The notes under the pieces were generated by a model. That model had not been told where the DNA came from and made no database searches. It worked only from the letters and a program-made list of their open reading frames with translations. The translations under genes were made by a program, and so were the position numbers. From assembly GCA_963803065.1 (NCBI GenBank), contig CAWDKW010000005.1:1-64000 (forward strand): a stretch of DNA of 64,000 bases, written 5' to 3'. Below, piece after piece: positions 17,565 through 27,800 of the stretch. Within the stretch, counting starts at the first letter, position 1; each line of letters opens with the position of its first letter. This DNA comes from DASXMT01 sp963803065. GTDB taxonomy: Bacteria > Actinomycetota > Acidimicrobiia > Acidimicrobiales > RAAP-2.

Positions 17565-18885
17565 GTGCACGGAGCAAATGGAGATGACGTGTTCGGTTCT
17601 CGCCGGAGGTCCACACGGCCGGTAGTGCGGACCGAAGTTCCGGACACGGGGACGTCGGCGGGTGGCGCAGGCCACTCGCCGACCACGAGGCCGAGCGAGC
17701 ACACCCCCGTCGTCCCCGGCCACTTCTCCTTGCTCGTCCACCACCACGTTCTCCGCCTGCTCCATTTCCACCTCGACCACATCCACCTCCATACCCAACT
17801 CGTCTTCGGTCCCCGTCACCGACGGCCGTGCCCAGCATCGTCGGTCCGGCGCGCCGGCATCGGGGTCACGGTGGCACTCCTCGGTGCCGGGTTGGTCGGT
17901 GCGAGTGCTCCCGCGGTCGGGTCAGCGGCGACGCCGAGCACCACGACGACGGTCACCGCTCCTCCCGGGACCTTCGTCCCCGGCCCGGGCCGTCGCTCGG
18001 GGCTGGTGGCGATCGGCGGCGGCCGCTCCATCTACCTGACCTGCCGGGGGACCGGGTCGCCGACCGTCGTGTTCATCTCCGGCCGCTCGGACCGCGCCGA
18101 CATCTGGTCGACGCTGGCCGACCCCGCCCACCGTGGACCGGCCGTGTTCCCGGGCACGGCATCGTTCACCCGGGTGTGCGCCTACGACCGCCCGGGCACG
18201 GTCACCATCACCGGCTCGCAGGTGGCGGTCAGCCGGTCCACCCCGGTGGCCCAGCCGACCACGGCGGCCGGAGGACGTGGCCGACCTCCACGCCGTGCTG
18301 ACTGCGGCCAAGGTCCCCGGGCCCTACCTGCTGGTGGCCCACTCCTTTGGCGGGCTCATCGCCCGGTTGTACGCGGCCGACTACCCGAAGTCGGTATCGG
18401 GGCTGGTGCTGGTCGACACATTGACCGAGCTCCTCTACGACAACCTCTCGCCCCCCGAGCGTCCGGTGTGGCTGACGCTCAACAGCGACTACTCGCCCGA
18501 CCTGGACCAGTTCCTGGTCCAGGAGAAGACGGACCTCACGGTCAGCTTCGATTCGCTGCGTGCGGCCCGGCCCCTCCGCCGGATGCCGGTGGTGGTGCTC
18601 GCCTCGGACCAGCCCTACACCCTGCAGGCGGACACCCTGCCTCCCGGGGTCCCGTCCAGCTTCGGGTCCGTCATCTTCCAGGCCCACCTGGCCGCACAGC
18701 GCACCCTGGCCCAGCGGCTCGGGGCGAAGCTCGTCCTCGACACCAAGGCCAGCCACTACGTCCAGACCGAGCAGCCCCAGCTGGTCATCAACTCGGTCCG
18801 CCACGTGCTCGACCGGATCCGAGGCGTGCCCGACCCGAAGGGGCTCAGCTTCGTGGCCCGGCCGAACCCGGCGCTCGGTGGGTAG
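17565..18885 (+). CDS. Secreted alpha/beta hydrolase, one frame break
   Basis: An alpha/beta-hydrolase with an N-terminal secretion signal (GIGVTVALLGAGLVGASAPA, about 17848-17920). The lid-proximal strand is TVVFISGRSDRADIWSTLAD, and RVCAYDRPG contributes the conserved strand. The frame shifts near 18270, after which the protein resumes at EDVADLHAVLTAAKVPG. Next come the nucleophile elbow VAHSFGGLIARLYA and then LVLVDTL. The C-terminal His is in TKASHYVQTEQP. The two halves join into one protein with correct domain order, so I treat the break as a one-base indel. The true start is unclear: 17565 is the first GTG in frame, but the signal peptide suggests a later start, around 17828. The substrate is unknown. 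Confidence 0.75.
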
Positions 18886-19072
18886 CCGTGCGAGCGGCGG
18901 GGCCGATCCGGCTCCCCGCCTCCCATACGCCGATGGACAGGGCTGCCGCCGCTCCCACCAGGACGAAGAGACCGAAGGCGGCCATGCCCAGGGCCGACGA
19001 GACCCGGTGGGCGACGCGGGACGTCGCCCCTCGTCGGGTCGCGGTTGCCGCCGTCCTTTCGTGGTCGCTCAT
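18845..19072 (-). CDS. Small single-span membrane protein, unknown
   Basis: A 75-residue frame from the ATG at 19072, preceded by a strong ribosome site (GGAGGGAG). A basic head (RRGATSRVAHR) leads to one membrane span (GMAAFGLFVLVGAAAALSIGVW) and a polar tail. No family recognised. Its end overlaps the last 41 bases of the alpha/beta hydrolase on the other strand. Confidence 0.45.
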   Translation of the reverse strand: MSDHERTAATATRRGATSRVAHRVSSALGMAAFGLFVLVGAAAALSIGVWEAGSRIGPAARTATHRAPGSAGPRS

Positions 19073-19183
19073 GGGCTCGACTCCCTCCGGCCCCTCGGGC
19101 CGGGGCCTCGCCACCACTGTGGTCCTCCAAGCTGAGCCGAACCTGTGAGCACGCTGATTGCAGACCCAGAAAACCGGGTTCGC

Positions 19184-19462
19184 TCAGAGCGCAGCGCAAC
19201 CGATTGCTTCGGCCGTTGCGGCGCAGATGGCGCTCATGGTGGTTGGAGAGGCTCTGCCCACCCGTCGAGCGAGGCGTGCTCGGGCGACACGTTGGATGTT
19301 GTCGAGATTCACCACCGAACGCCGGCGCATGCCATCGGCCTCGGTGAGGTCGACCTCGGTGTTCAGGCCTCGTACCGTCGAGGTGACTGGGCCGACGATC
19401 ACCGAGTGCAGCACCCGGCCCAGGGGATCTCGGGTGAGCACAATGACTGGGCGGCGCCGCCG
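19184..19462 (-). pseudogene. MazF/PemK-type mRNA interferase, N-terminally truncated
   Basis: This reads as the body of a MazF toxin: RRPVIVLTRDPLGRVL, then GPVTSTVRGLNTEVDL, VVNLDNIQRV and the closing helix. All match the MazF beta-barrel after its first strand. The first strand and start (normally MxRGEVWWA) are missing in this frame. A possible remnant (GGEAQLCVQMLGG) is one frame over, so either an indel or a recombination join near 19462 broke it. No MazE partner is seen. On the opposite strand a 39-codon frame (19447-19566, ending ARGRGIPTRLVDD) looks like the tail of another gene meeting the same point. Confidence 0.65.
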
Positions 19463-19583
19463 AGCATCTGGACGCAGAGCTGTGCCTCGCCGCCGTCGAC
19501 GAGAACCCCGAGCTGATCGCCGCAGCCCGTGGCCGCGGCATTCCGACGCGACTCGTCGACGACTGACCGAGCGGGTAACCCGC

Positions 19584-20418
19584 CTACGGAAGGTCGATGA
19601 CGAGCTCCTCGGACGCCGCCGTCACCACCAGATGGGGCGTCGGAGAAACGAGCCACGATGTCGTCGATGGCGTCGTCGGTCCGGGACGGGTCGTGGTGGA
19701 AGAGGAGTACCCGGTCGGCACCGGCGGCCCGGGCGAAGCCGACGGCGTAGCCGGATGACGAGTGACCCCAACCGGCTCGTTCCGGAAGCTCGGCATCGGT
19801 GTACTGCGCATCGTGAATGAGCAGGTTGCAACCGCGGGCCAGGGTCATGGCGGTGGAGTGGTACTCGCCCAGCGCGTCGTCCCCCGGGCCCAGGTTCAGC
19901 GGCGCATGGTCGCTGAGATAGGCGATCGACGACGCTCCATCGGTGATCCGGTAGCCGAAGCTGCGCCCGCCCTTGTGCGGGATGTCCAGGGCCTGCACGG
20001 CGAACCCCTCGATCTGGTGCTCCCCCGGCTCGAGGGAACGAAACGCCCATTTCCCTTGCAGCTCTGACGGGGTGATGGGGAAGTAGGGACTGGACATCAT
20101 GCCGGCCAGCACCGACTCCGCATCGCCCTGGGCCGGCATGTAGAGCTCCACCACAGCGTCGGGCCGATCGGCGGCGGAGAAGAAGGGCAACCCCTGGGTG
20201 TGGTCCCAGTGCAGGTGCCCGAGCAGGATGGTGCCGCGAAACGGCTCGCCGTCGAGGAGCGTGGTGACCCGCCGGATGCCCGTCCCGGCGTCGATGATCA
20301 GCGAAGGCGGAGCGCCGTCGTGGCACAGGGCGACGCACGACGTGTGGCCGCCGTAGCGCACGAACTCGGGTCCCGGGGCGGGGGTGGATCCCCGAACACC
20401 GCAGAGGATCAGCCTCAT
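19584..20418 (-). CDS. MBL-fold metallohydrolase (beta-lactamase-like), one frame break
   Basis: A metallo-beta-lactamase-fold hydrolase of the Lactamase_B_2 type. From the ATG at 20418 it starts MRLILCGVRGSTPAPG. The metal motif is LLGHLHWDHTQGLPFF (HxHxDH). Later ligands are in AYLSDHAPL and LLIHDAQYTDAE, and the final His is in VLLFHHDPSRTDD. The literal frame overruns into the MazF region. A one-base shift near 19645 restores the expected end, VVTAASEELVIDLP, and a stop at 19584. Relatives are phosphodiesterase-like or response-output enzymes, sometimes cyclic-nucleotide phosphodiesterases. That is worth noting beside the cyclase locus but is not demonstrated. Confidence 0.82.
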
Positions 20419-20545
20419 CGGGTCGACCCGGTCCCGGCGGCGCAGCGACGGGTGCCCGCCGACGCTCGGTGAGGGCGAAGGGGCACGGTGCAGAGCCCCT
20501 CTCGGCCCGGGACTTTCGTGGTGTGCATGATTGGGTCTCTCTTCG

Positions 20546-21469
20546 CTACGGGGCGATGGTGGCCCGGCTGTCAGGGGTCCCCGGCGGTGGGCCCGTCGGT
20601 CCGACCGTGTCCGATGGCGGCGGCGTGTCGAGGCCATCGTCGTCGACCACGACGATCTCGGCCAACAACACGTCGTCGTCGTAGTCGTCCACGATCTCCT
20701 GGTTGGGGGCGGGTGTGAGGTAGCCCACGGCAAAGCCGGTCACGCAGCAGGCGATGAGGAGCGGGAGCCAGTGGCTCGGACCCGGTGTGAAGATGTCGAG
20801 CGCCGAGAACGTGAAGATCAGCACGAGCCCCACCCCGAAACCGGGTATGAAGAACCGGACCCCACGGAGCCATCGATTGGCCGGCAGTGTGTGGCGGGCC
20901 ATGGCCACCAGGGCCAAGGCCAGCGCCGAGACGGTGAGGACCAGCACGGCCAGCCCGAAGATCCCGTAGAGGGACTGCAGGGAGCCGTGCACCTTGATGA
21001 CGAGTGCTCTCGTGGAGATCTGGTTGCCGTTCGGGCCGAGGAGTGCGAGCGTCCCGGCCACCAGTCCGGTGGCCTGACTCCCGATGCCATTCACGTTGAG
21101 CGGGAAGACCAGGGTTCTCGTCCGTCCGGGTGGGACCACGAGGCCGACCGAGGTGTCGTAGGAGAACAGGGGGAGCCCCATGACGGCACCCTCGAGGCGC
21201 ACGGTGGCCACGTGGAGCGTCGAGGAGCCGGTGTTCTGCACGGCGATCTGGACGGTCGTCGACCGGTCCGGGTAGATCTGCACCGGGTGTGCATCGGTCG
21301 AGAGGGAGACGGGCTGACCGTTGATCACCGCCCCGAAGCGAGGCCCGGGCGCGGCGGCCCCGGCCGGTGCCACCGGGACGAGCGTCAGCAGCGAGGTCAC
21401 GCCCAGTGCAGCCACCACGAGCAGGGCTGGGGCCCAGCGTCGAGGCATCCGCCGGCCGACCCGGTACAT
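20546..21469 (-). CDS. Membrane protein with extracellular Ig-like domain, coupled to the kinase gene
   Basis: A 307-residue protein of no family I can name. From the ATG at 21469 come a signal peptide (WAPALLVVAALGVTSLL, cut near AGAAA) and an extracellular beta-rich domain (TTVQIAVQNTGSSTLHVATV, resembling CARDB/DUF11-like repeats). Three membrane spans follow (GIFGLAVLVLTVSALALALV, FIPGFGVGLVLIFTFSAL, LPLLIACCVTGFAVGYL), then an acidic cytoplasmic tail (EIVDDYDDDVLLAEIVVVDD) and a Pro-rich end. Its ATG lies one base after the kinase stop codon, so translation is coupled. It probably acts with the kinase as sensor partner or substrate; the Thr/Ser-containing acidic tail would suit the latter. 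Confidence 0.7.
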   Translation of the reverse strand: MYRVGRRMPRRWAPALLVVAALGVTSLLTLVPVAPAGAAAPGPRFGAVINGQPVSLSTDAHPVQIYPDRSTTVQIAVQNTGSSTLHVATVRLEGAVMGLPLFSYDTSVGLVVPPGRTRTLVFPLNVNGIGSQATGLVAGTLALLGPNGNQISTRALVIKVHGSLQSLYGIFGLAVLVLTVSALALALVAMARHTLPANRWLRGVRFFIPGFGVGLVLIFTFSALDIFTPGPSHWLPLLIACCVTGFAVGYLTPAPNQEIVDDYDDDVLLAEIVVVDDDGLDTPPPSDTVGPTGPPPGTPDSRATIAP

Positions 21470-21470
21470 C

Positions 21471-23324
21471 TCAGGTCCTGCCCGTCGGCGAGGGAGCGCC
21501 ACCGACGGGAGCGCTCCGGTGGGCGACCAGAACGAGGCGGTTCGAGCGACGGCGGACCCGGGCGCGGTGCCCCATACCCACCGCGGCCAGGGCGGCGGCC
21601 AGCCCGGCTCCGGCACCGACGACCATCGGGATGAGGTAGCCGGGCCAGGTCGGGCTCGAGATGCCGAGCATCCAACTCCAGATGGCTGTGGTCACTCCGG
21701 CGAAGATGCCGACGATGACCATCCCGACGACCGACGCCCGGGTCGCCTTCCGGTAGCCCCGACGGAGCACCCGCAGCAGGGATTCGGCATAGGAGGCGAC
21801 GACCAACAGCAACACGATCCCGATCAGCCCCCCGAAGGTCAGGAACGGCGAGCGCTGTGCCTGGGCGGGAAAATCGTCAACCAGCCCACCGTGGGCACCA
21901 TCGACGCGCAACGAGCCGGACAGCTTGCCGCCCACGACGTAGCGACCGATGCTGGCATCGACAGACGCGAACCAGCCGTTCGACGTACGGACCAGCGGCA
22001 CGGTCGTCGAGCGCACGATGGTGACGCCGCCAAAGGAGAGGACGATCTGGGCGGTGGCCGGTGTGGCTGCGGGGCTCAGCTGGTGGAGGACGATGGGAAT
22101 GTTGTGGTCGAGGTCGAGCGGGACGGGCCCGGCGGTGGGATCGTGACCGCTGATGGCGACGACACCGGGACCGAGCTGTGGTCGCGGAGGCGAGGAACCC
22201 ACGCCGAAGAGCCCGAGCACCAACATGACGAGGGTGAGACCGGCGGCGACCCACACGAGCAATGACGGGAACGGCGGCATCTCCAGGCTCCGCCGACGAA
22301 GGGGCATGAGGTCGTCCAGGGCCAGGTCCCTGCCCGCTCCCGCTCCGACGTGCACCTCGATTGCCGGTCTGACGACCGAGTGGGTGTCGGCGGGAACGGC
22401 GCCCACCGGCGCGGCCTTGGCGCTGACCAGTATCGATCCGGTGTCCCGCAGCGAGATACCGGTTCGCTCGAGCCAGTCGCTCCCCCACGCACCGCCGGCG
22501 GCGGTGCCGATGGCGACCCCGAATTCCTCTGCCGACTCGAAGCGGTCGGCGGGTGCCGCGGCCAGCGCCCGCATCGTCACATCGGCCAGCGCACTCGGGA
22601 CGGCCGGCGCCACCTGGGTCAGCGGCGTCGCCGTCTCGTTGATGTGCCGGAGCACGATGGCGAGCGAGCCGCCGTCCTCCCGGTAGGGGAGCTGCCCCGA
22701 GAGCAGCTCGAAGAGCATCACCCCCGCCGCGTACACGTCGGTGGCCGGTCCGAGGTCGGTCCCACTGGCCTGCTCGGGAGCCATGTACGCCGGCGTGCCC
22801 AACAGTTCCCCGCTCGGGCTGGCCAGGACATCGTTCCGGCCGAGCACTTGGGCGATGCCGAAGTCGGTCACCTTGAGCGAATGATCGGTTCCGAAGAGCA
22901 CGTTCTCGGGCTTGATGTCGCGGTGGAGGATCCCGTGCTGATGGGCGCCGTGCAGGCCGGAGCACACGGCCAACGCGATGGCGCAGGCCGTCGGCTGATC
23001 GAAGCCCTGATCGACGAAATGCTGCCAGACGGTGCCCCCGGCCAGGCGCTCCATGACCAAAATGCAGGTGTCCTCGTGTTCCACGTAGTCATAGACCGGA
23101 ACCACATGGGGATGGTCGATCGAGGCCAGGACCCGCGCCTCGGACAAGAAGCGGGACCGCGCCGACTGGTTGCTCATGAGCGTGGGAGGGAGCTGCTTGA
23201 TCGCCACTTCTCGATGCAGCTGGCGATGGCGACCGGCGACGACGACGCCGAATCCTCCGCGTCCGAGCTCTTCGCCGATCTCGTACCCAGGCAAAGCAGC
23301 GCCCAGAGTGCCGTTGCTCTCCAC
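21471..23324 (-). CDS. Transmembrane Ser/Thr protein kinase with extracellular sensor domain
   Basis: A 617-residue Hanks-type kinase. The kinase domain spans about residues 12-275. It has the glycine loop GRGGFGVVVAG, Lys in REVAIKQL, catalytic loop HRDIKPENVLF, metal site VTDFGIAQV and APE motif GTPAYMAPEQASG. All catalytic residues are present. A juxtamembrane region leads to a first span (LVWVAAGLTLVMLVLGLFGV). A beta-rich extracellular domain of about 110 residues follows (TAQIVLSFGGVTIVRSTTVP), then three more spans. This layout differs from the PASTA-repeat PknB type: the sensor is a single unrecognised domain between spans. The frame is intact from the ATG at 23324. It heads a two-gene unit with the membrane protein at 20546 and is divergent from the FHA-cyclase gene. 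Confidence 0.92.
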   Translation of the reverse strand: MESNGTLGAALPGYEIGEELGRGGFGVVVAGRHRQLHREVAIKQLPPTLMSNQSARSRFLSEARVLASIDHPHVVPVYDYVEHEDTCILVMERLAGGTVWQHFVDQGFDQPTACAIALAVCSGLHGAHQHGILHRDIKPENVLFGTDHSLKVTDFGIAQVLGRNDVLASPSGELLGTPAYMAPEQASGTDLGPATDVYAAGVMLFELLSGQLPYREDGGSLAIVLRHINETATPLTQVAPAVPSALADVTMRALAAAPADRFESAEEFGVAIGTAAGGAWGSDWLERTGISLRDTGSILVSAKAAPVGAVPADTHSVVRPAIEVHVGAGAGRDLALDDLMPLRRRSLEMPPFPSLLVWVAAGLTLVMLVLGLFGVGSSPPRPQLGPGVVAISGHDPTAGPVPLDLDHNIPIVLHQLSPAATPATAQIVLSFGGVTIVRSTTVPLVRTSNGWFASVDASIGRYVVGGKLSGSLRVDGAHGGLVDDFPAQAQRSPFLTFGGLIGIVLLLVVASYAESLLRVLRRGYRKATRASVVGMVIVGIFAGVTTAIWSWMLGISSPTWPGYLIPMVVGAGAGLAAALAAVGMGHRARVRRRSNRLVLVAHRSAPVGGAPSPTGRT

Positions 23325-23555
23325 CAGGCTCCTTTGCGGTGATGACGGTGGCTCGCGTTCCGACCGCGTCTATATTTGAGCCACCGAAGGTCATGAAAGC
23401 ATATAACCGGGGGATTGGGGCGACAGCTGGCCCCGTCAGCGGAGCAATGTGACTGTGACCAGGACCTCGCACGTGGAGCAACCGTCTCGAGCTTGGTCTT
23501 CCAAGCGGGTCGCACGGGCGACTGGTGCCCGTTTCCCGATATGGAGAGAGGTGCG
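23325..23555. promoter_or_regulatory. Divergent control region between kinase and FHA-cyclase genes
   Basis: A 231-base region holding the 5' ends of both genes. AT-rich patches TATATT (about 23371) and CATATAA (about 23400), in otherwise GC-rich DNA, are candidate -10 elements. The ribosome site for the cyclase (GGAGAGAGG) is at 23543-23551. No clear operator repeat was seen. Confidence 0.4.
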
Positions 23556-24524
23556 ATGGCCGAGGAGTCGAATTCCGGAGTCCCCGCATCAGCCTTCGCC
23601 CACGTCGTGGTGGACCCCGGCACTCCGATCGAAGCCACCCTGCCGCTGAGCGACCGGCTGTTCGTCGGCCGCGAGTGCGCCGGCGTCGACGAGGCGCATC
23701 GAATCGTCTTGAGCGAGGATCTGGCCGTCTCGCGCAATCACCTCGAACTGAGGGTGGATCCCGAACGCTCGGCCGTCGTGGTGGTCGACACATCGAGCAA
23801 CGGGAGCCGGGTGAACGGCATCCGGATCGAGCGCTCGGTGGCCGTGCCCCTGAGCGACGGCGACTCGATCCAACTCGGCGACCATGTGCTGAAGCTCCGG
23901 ATCGCCGCTGCGCCCACCCGACCGGTCCGAACCGCTCCACCACGCGAAACCGTGTCGGTCGCCACTCCCACCACCATGGCCCTCCTCGTCGGCGATCTCA
24001 TCAACTTCTCGACCGTGTCCGAGTACGCCGACCATCAGGTGCTGGCCCGCGACATCGACCATATCTATGCCGAGCTGCGGCAGCTGTTGAGCCAGTTTCG
24101 AGGAACCCTGGTCGACTACGTGGGCGATGCGTTCTTCGCCGGTTGGGAGCTCGACGTCGACCCGGACGCGCCCGTCCATGCGCTCGAGTTCGCGCTGGCG
24201 GCGGCAGCGATGGTCTCGGACATCACCGCGCACATCGAACTTCGCTACGCCGACGGTTCACCACTGAAGATGGGTTGGGGAGCATCGATGGGTTCGGTCG
24301 TCATGCAGTTGATGCCGGGGGCCGTGCTCATGGTCCTCGGCGATGCCACCAACGTCGCCTTCCGGATCTCGAGCATCGCCAATCGTGAGGGGCGCCCGGC
24401 GATCATCGCCACCGACCCCTTGCGAAAGGCGGCGGGTGGCGCCTTCGCCTTCGGCGAGCCGGAGACGGTCACCGTCAAGGGACGGGTGGCCGCCGAGACG
24501 ATCTACGGGGTGTCCGCCCGCTGA
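23556..24524 (+). CDS. FHA domain fused to class III nucleotidyl cyclase
   Basis: A 322-residue soluble signalling protein. The FHA domain (about residues 20-105) has the phosphothreonine-recognition blocks LFVGREC, SRNHLEL and SSNGSRVNGI. After a short linker comes a class III cyclase domain (about 128-318). It has metal Asp 1 in LLVGDLINFS, metal Asp 2 in DYVGDAFFAGWE, and the transition-state Asn and Arg in LGDATNVAFRISS. The substrate-specifying Lys usually just before metal Asp 2 is not evident, so cAMP versus cGMP cannot be told. The ATG at 23556 follows GGAGAGAGG; an earlier ATG at 23541 is possible. An FHA module suggests control by a Thr-phosphorylated partner, and a Ser/Thr kinase is encoded divergently next door. 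Confidence 0.9.
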   Translation: MAEESNSGVPASAFAHVVVDPGTPIEATLPLSDRLFVGRECAGVDEAHRIVLSEDLAVSRNHLELRVDPERSAVVVVDTSSNGSRVNGIRIERSVAVPLSDGDSIQLGDHVLKLRIAAAPTRPVRTAPPRETVSVATPTTMALLVGDLINFSTVSEYADHQVLARDIDHIYAELRQLLSQFRGTLVDYVGDAFFAGWELDVDPDAPVHALEFALAAAAMVSDITAHIELRYADGSPLKMGWGASMGSVVMQLMPGAVLMVLGDATNVAFRISSIANREGRPAIIATDPLRKAAGGAFAFGEPETVTVKGRVAAETIYGVSAR

Positions 24525-24823
24525 GTCGGCGATGGTCGGCGACGTTGCGCGGTGCCCCCGCCGCCCTCCGTCGCCATTGGTAACGCTGCGGATTTCCCGT
24601 TGACCAGGGTTTCTGGGCGGAAGCCGGCGGCCGACCGACGAGTTATCCCAGGTCAACATAAGCTTCTCGGGTGCCAACCGCCCACCTGGCCGTACCGGGA
24701 GCCCGTGATGCTCCGGGGAGCTCCCGTCCCTCGGGTCCTCGACTCGTTCGGTCCGTCGTCGGTCGATACGGGCGCTCCCCGACCGGTAACCGGTAAGCGG
24801 TCGGACAGGCCCTGAGAATCGGC
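24525..24823 (+). promoter_or_regulatory. Leader region of the giant surface protein gene
   Basis: A 299-base non-coding stretch. A hairpin with perfect 7-base arms, CCGACCG (24779-24785) and CGGTCGG (24798-24804), sits about 20 bases before the start codon and could affect translation. I found no recognised riboswitch consensus and no CRP-type TGTGA-N6-TCACA site. Confidence 0.35.
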
Positions 24824-27800
24824 ATGCTGGGGCGAGCGAGGACACGACGCAGTTCGCCGGCCGGGCGCGGTCGTGCGCTCCGTTCCGTGCTCGCCACCGT
24901 CCTGGTTGCGGGCGGGTGCACCCTCGGTGTCGCCGGAGCGGTGCTGCTGTCGGAGAGCCCCGCCAGTGCCGCCACCTGTAACGACTCGTGGGTTGGTTCG
25001 GCGGGCGGTGACTGGAACACGGCCAGCAACTGGTCGACCAACAGCGTCCCGACCTCGAGCAGCGACGTCTGCATCGGAGTGGCGCCGAGCGTCGGGGGAA
25101 CCTATACCGTCGCGCTCAACACCAGTACCCAGGTGGCCGCCCTGACCATCGGTGAGGCGAGCGGCACCCAGACCCTGCAGATCGGCACGGCCGGAGCGTT
25201 GCTCGTGGCTGGTGGCACCGTGACCAACGGGGCCAACGGCGCCATCGCCAACTCGGGCACCTTCACCGTGCAAGCCGGCGCCCTCGGCGCCCAGGGCACC
25301 TTCAACCAGGACGCGGGGACGACCTCGGGCAACCCCATCACGATCAACGGGGCCAACCTCAACTTCACCAGCATCGGTGCGTCGAGCTTCAGCATCACCT
25401 CCTCCGGCGCCCACCTGTCGGGGAACATCGCCGCCGGGCAGAACGTCGCCATCAACTCGGCCACGGTGACGGTCGCCGGGCCGCTCACCAACGCTGGGGT
25501 CATCCAGGCCTCGGGGACCGGGTCCACCCTGAACGTGTCGGGGGGCACGTTGACCAACACCGGCACCATCGAGGCCGACGCCGGCAGCACCGGGCCCTTC
25601 ACCTTGAGCGGCACCTACGACAATCAGGGCGCCGCCCCGGGCGGCATCGTGGATAACGCCTCGATGACCCTCAACGGGGTCACGCTGACCAACGAGGGGG
25701 CGATCACGGTGGCGAGCGGTGCCACCCTCACCCAGGTGGCCGGCACGGAGACCAACGGCGCCAACGGCGCCATCGCCAACTCGGGCACCTTCACCGTGCA
25801 AGCCGGCGCCCTCGGCGCCCAGGGCACCTTCAACCAGGACGCGGGGACGACCTCGGGCAACCCCATCACGATCAACGGGGCCAACCTCAACTTCACCAGC
25901 ATCGGTGCGTCGAGCTTCAGCATCACCTCCTCCGGCGCCCACCTGTCGGGGAACATCGCCGCCGGGCAGAACGTCGCCATCAACTCGGCCACGGTGACGG
26001 TCGCCGGGCCGCTCACCAACGCTGGGGTCATCCAGGCCTCGGGGACCGGGTCCACCCTGAACGTGTCGGGGGGCACGTTGACCAACACCGGCACCATCGA
26101 GGCCGACGCCGGCAGCACCGGGCCCTTCACCTTGAGCGGCACCTACGACAATCAGGGCGCCGCCCCGGGCGGCATCGTGGATAACGCCTCGATGACCCTC
26201 AACGGGGTCACGCTGACCAACGAGGGGGCGATCACGGTGGCGAGCGGTGCCACCCTCACCCAGGTGGCCGGCACGGAGACCAACGGCGCCAACGGCGCCA
26301 TCGCCAACTCGGGCACCTTCACCGTGCAAGCCGGCGCCCTCGGCGCCCAGGGCACCTTCAACCAGGACGCGGGGACGACCTCGGGCAACCCCATCACGAT
26401 CAACGGGGCCAACCTCAACTTCACCAGCATCGGTGCGTCGAGCTTCAGCATCACCTCCTCCGGCGCCCACCTGTCGGGGAACATCGCCGCCGGGCAGAAC
26501 GTCGCCATCAACTCGGCCACGGTGACGGTCGCCGGGCCGCTCACCAACGCTGGGGTCATCCAGGCCTCGGGGACCGGGTCCACCCTGAACGTGTCGGGGG
26601 GCACGTTGACCAATACCGGCACCATCGAGGCCGACGCCGGCAGCACCGGGCCCTTCACCTTGAGCGGCACCTACGACAATCAGGGCGCCGCCCCGGGCGG
26701 CATCGTGGATAACGCCTCGATGACCCTCAACGGGGTCACGCTGACCAACGAGGGGGCGATCACGGTGGCGAGCGGTGCCACCCTCACCCAGGTGGCCGGC
26801 ACGGAGACCAACGGCGCCAACGGCGCCATCGCCAACTCGGGCACCTTCACCGTGCAAGCCGGCGCCCTCGGCGCCCAGGGCACCTTCAACCAGGACGCGG
26901 GGACGACCTCGGGCAACCCCATCACGATCAACGGGGCCAACCTCAACTTCACCAGCATCGGTGCGTCGAGCTTCAGCATCACCTCCTCCGGCGCCCACCT
27001 GTCGGGGAACATCGCCGCCGGGCAGTCCGTGATTCTGCAGGCGGGTGCGAGCGTGGTTGTCGGCACCCTTACCAACAACGGATCGATCATCTCGCAGGCG
27101 ACGACGGCCGGAACGACGATCAGCGGTTCCTTGGTGAACAACGGAACCTTCGAGCTCGAGTCGGGTCAGGCAACGACCATCCAGGGGACATACAGCCAGG
27201 GGAGCGGTGGTTCCCTCACGGTCGATGTCAACGGCGCCACTACATTCGGACACTTGTCGGTGACCGGGATGGTGACGTTGAACGGGCGGCTGGCGGTCAA
27301 CACGAGTGGGTTCACACCGACGGTCGGCCAGAGCTTCGCCATCATCTCCAACAATGGGCTCCGTAGTGGCCAGTTCTCGTCGTACTCGTTCGGTTCCCAG
27401 CCCTACACGACCGTCTACAACCCGAACGTCGTCGACCTTGTCGTTGCCGCCGGCCTCGCCATCACGACGACGTCGTTGCCCGATGGCGTGGTCGGGTCGC
27501 CGTACCCGAGCGCCGCTCTGGCTGCGTCAGGGGGCACGACTCCCTACAGCTGGACGATCACGTCCGGGACGCTGCCCGGCGGGCTCACCCTCAACTCGTC
27601 GACCGGTGCGATCACCGGGACGCCAACCGGTCCGGCCGGGACCTCCAAATTCACCGTCACCGTCACCGACTCAGGGGTTCCCGACCAGACGCAGTCGGCG
27701 AATTTGTCGATCACCATCGATGCCGCGCCCACCTTCACCGCCGATAGCCCGCCGCTGACGGCCACCGTCGGCACCCCCTACGCCTACACCTTCCAGGCCA

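Noticed and set aside
24525..24823. Riboswitch (c-di-GMP or c-di-AMP class) in the leader of the giant gene
   Set aside because: The conserved core words of those riboswitches are absent; only a simple hairpin is seen.
24653..27253. Long minus-strand open frame of 866 codons opposite the repeat gene
   Set aside because: It is the antisense of the 528-bp repeats; its amino-acid pattern (Gly/Arg/Asp/Val) is the usual shadow of high-GC coding DNA, with no family signature.
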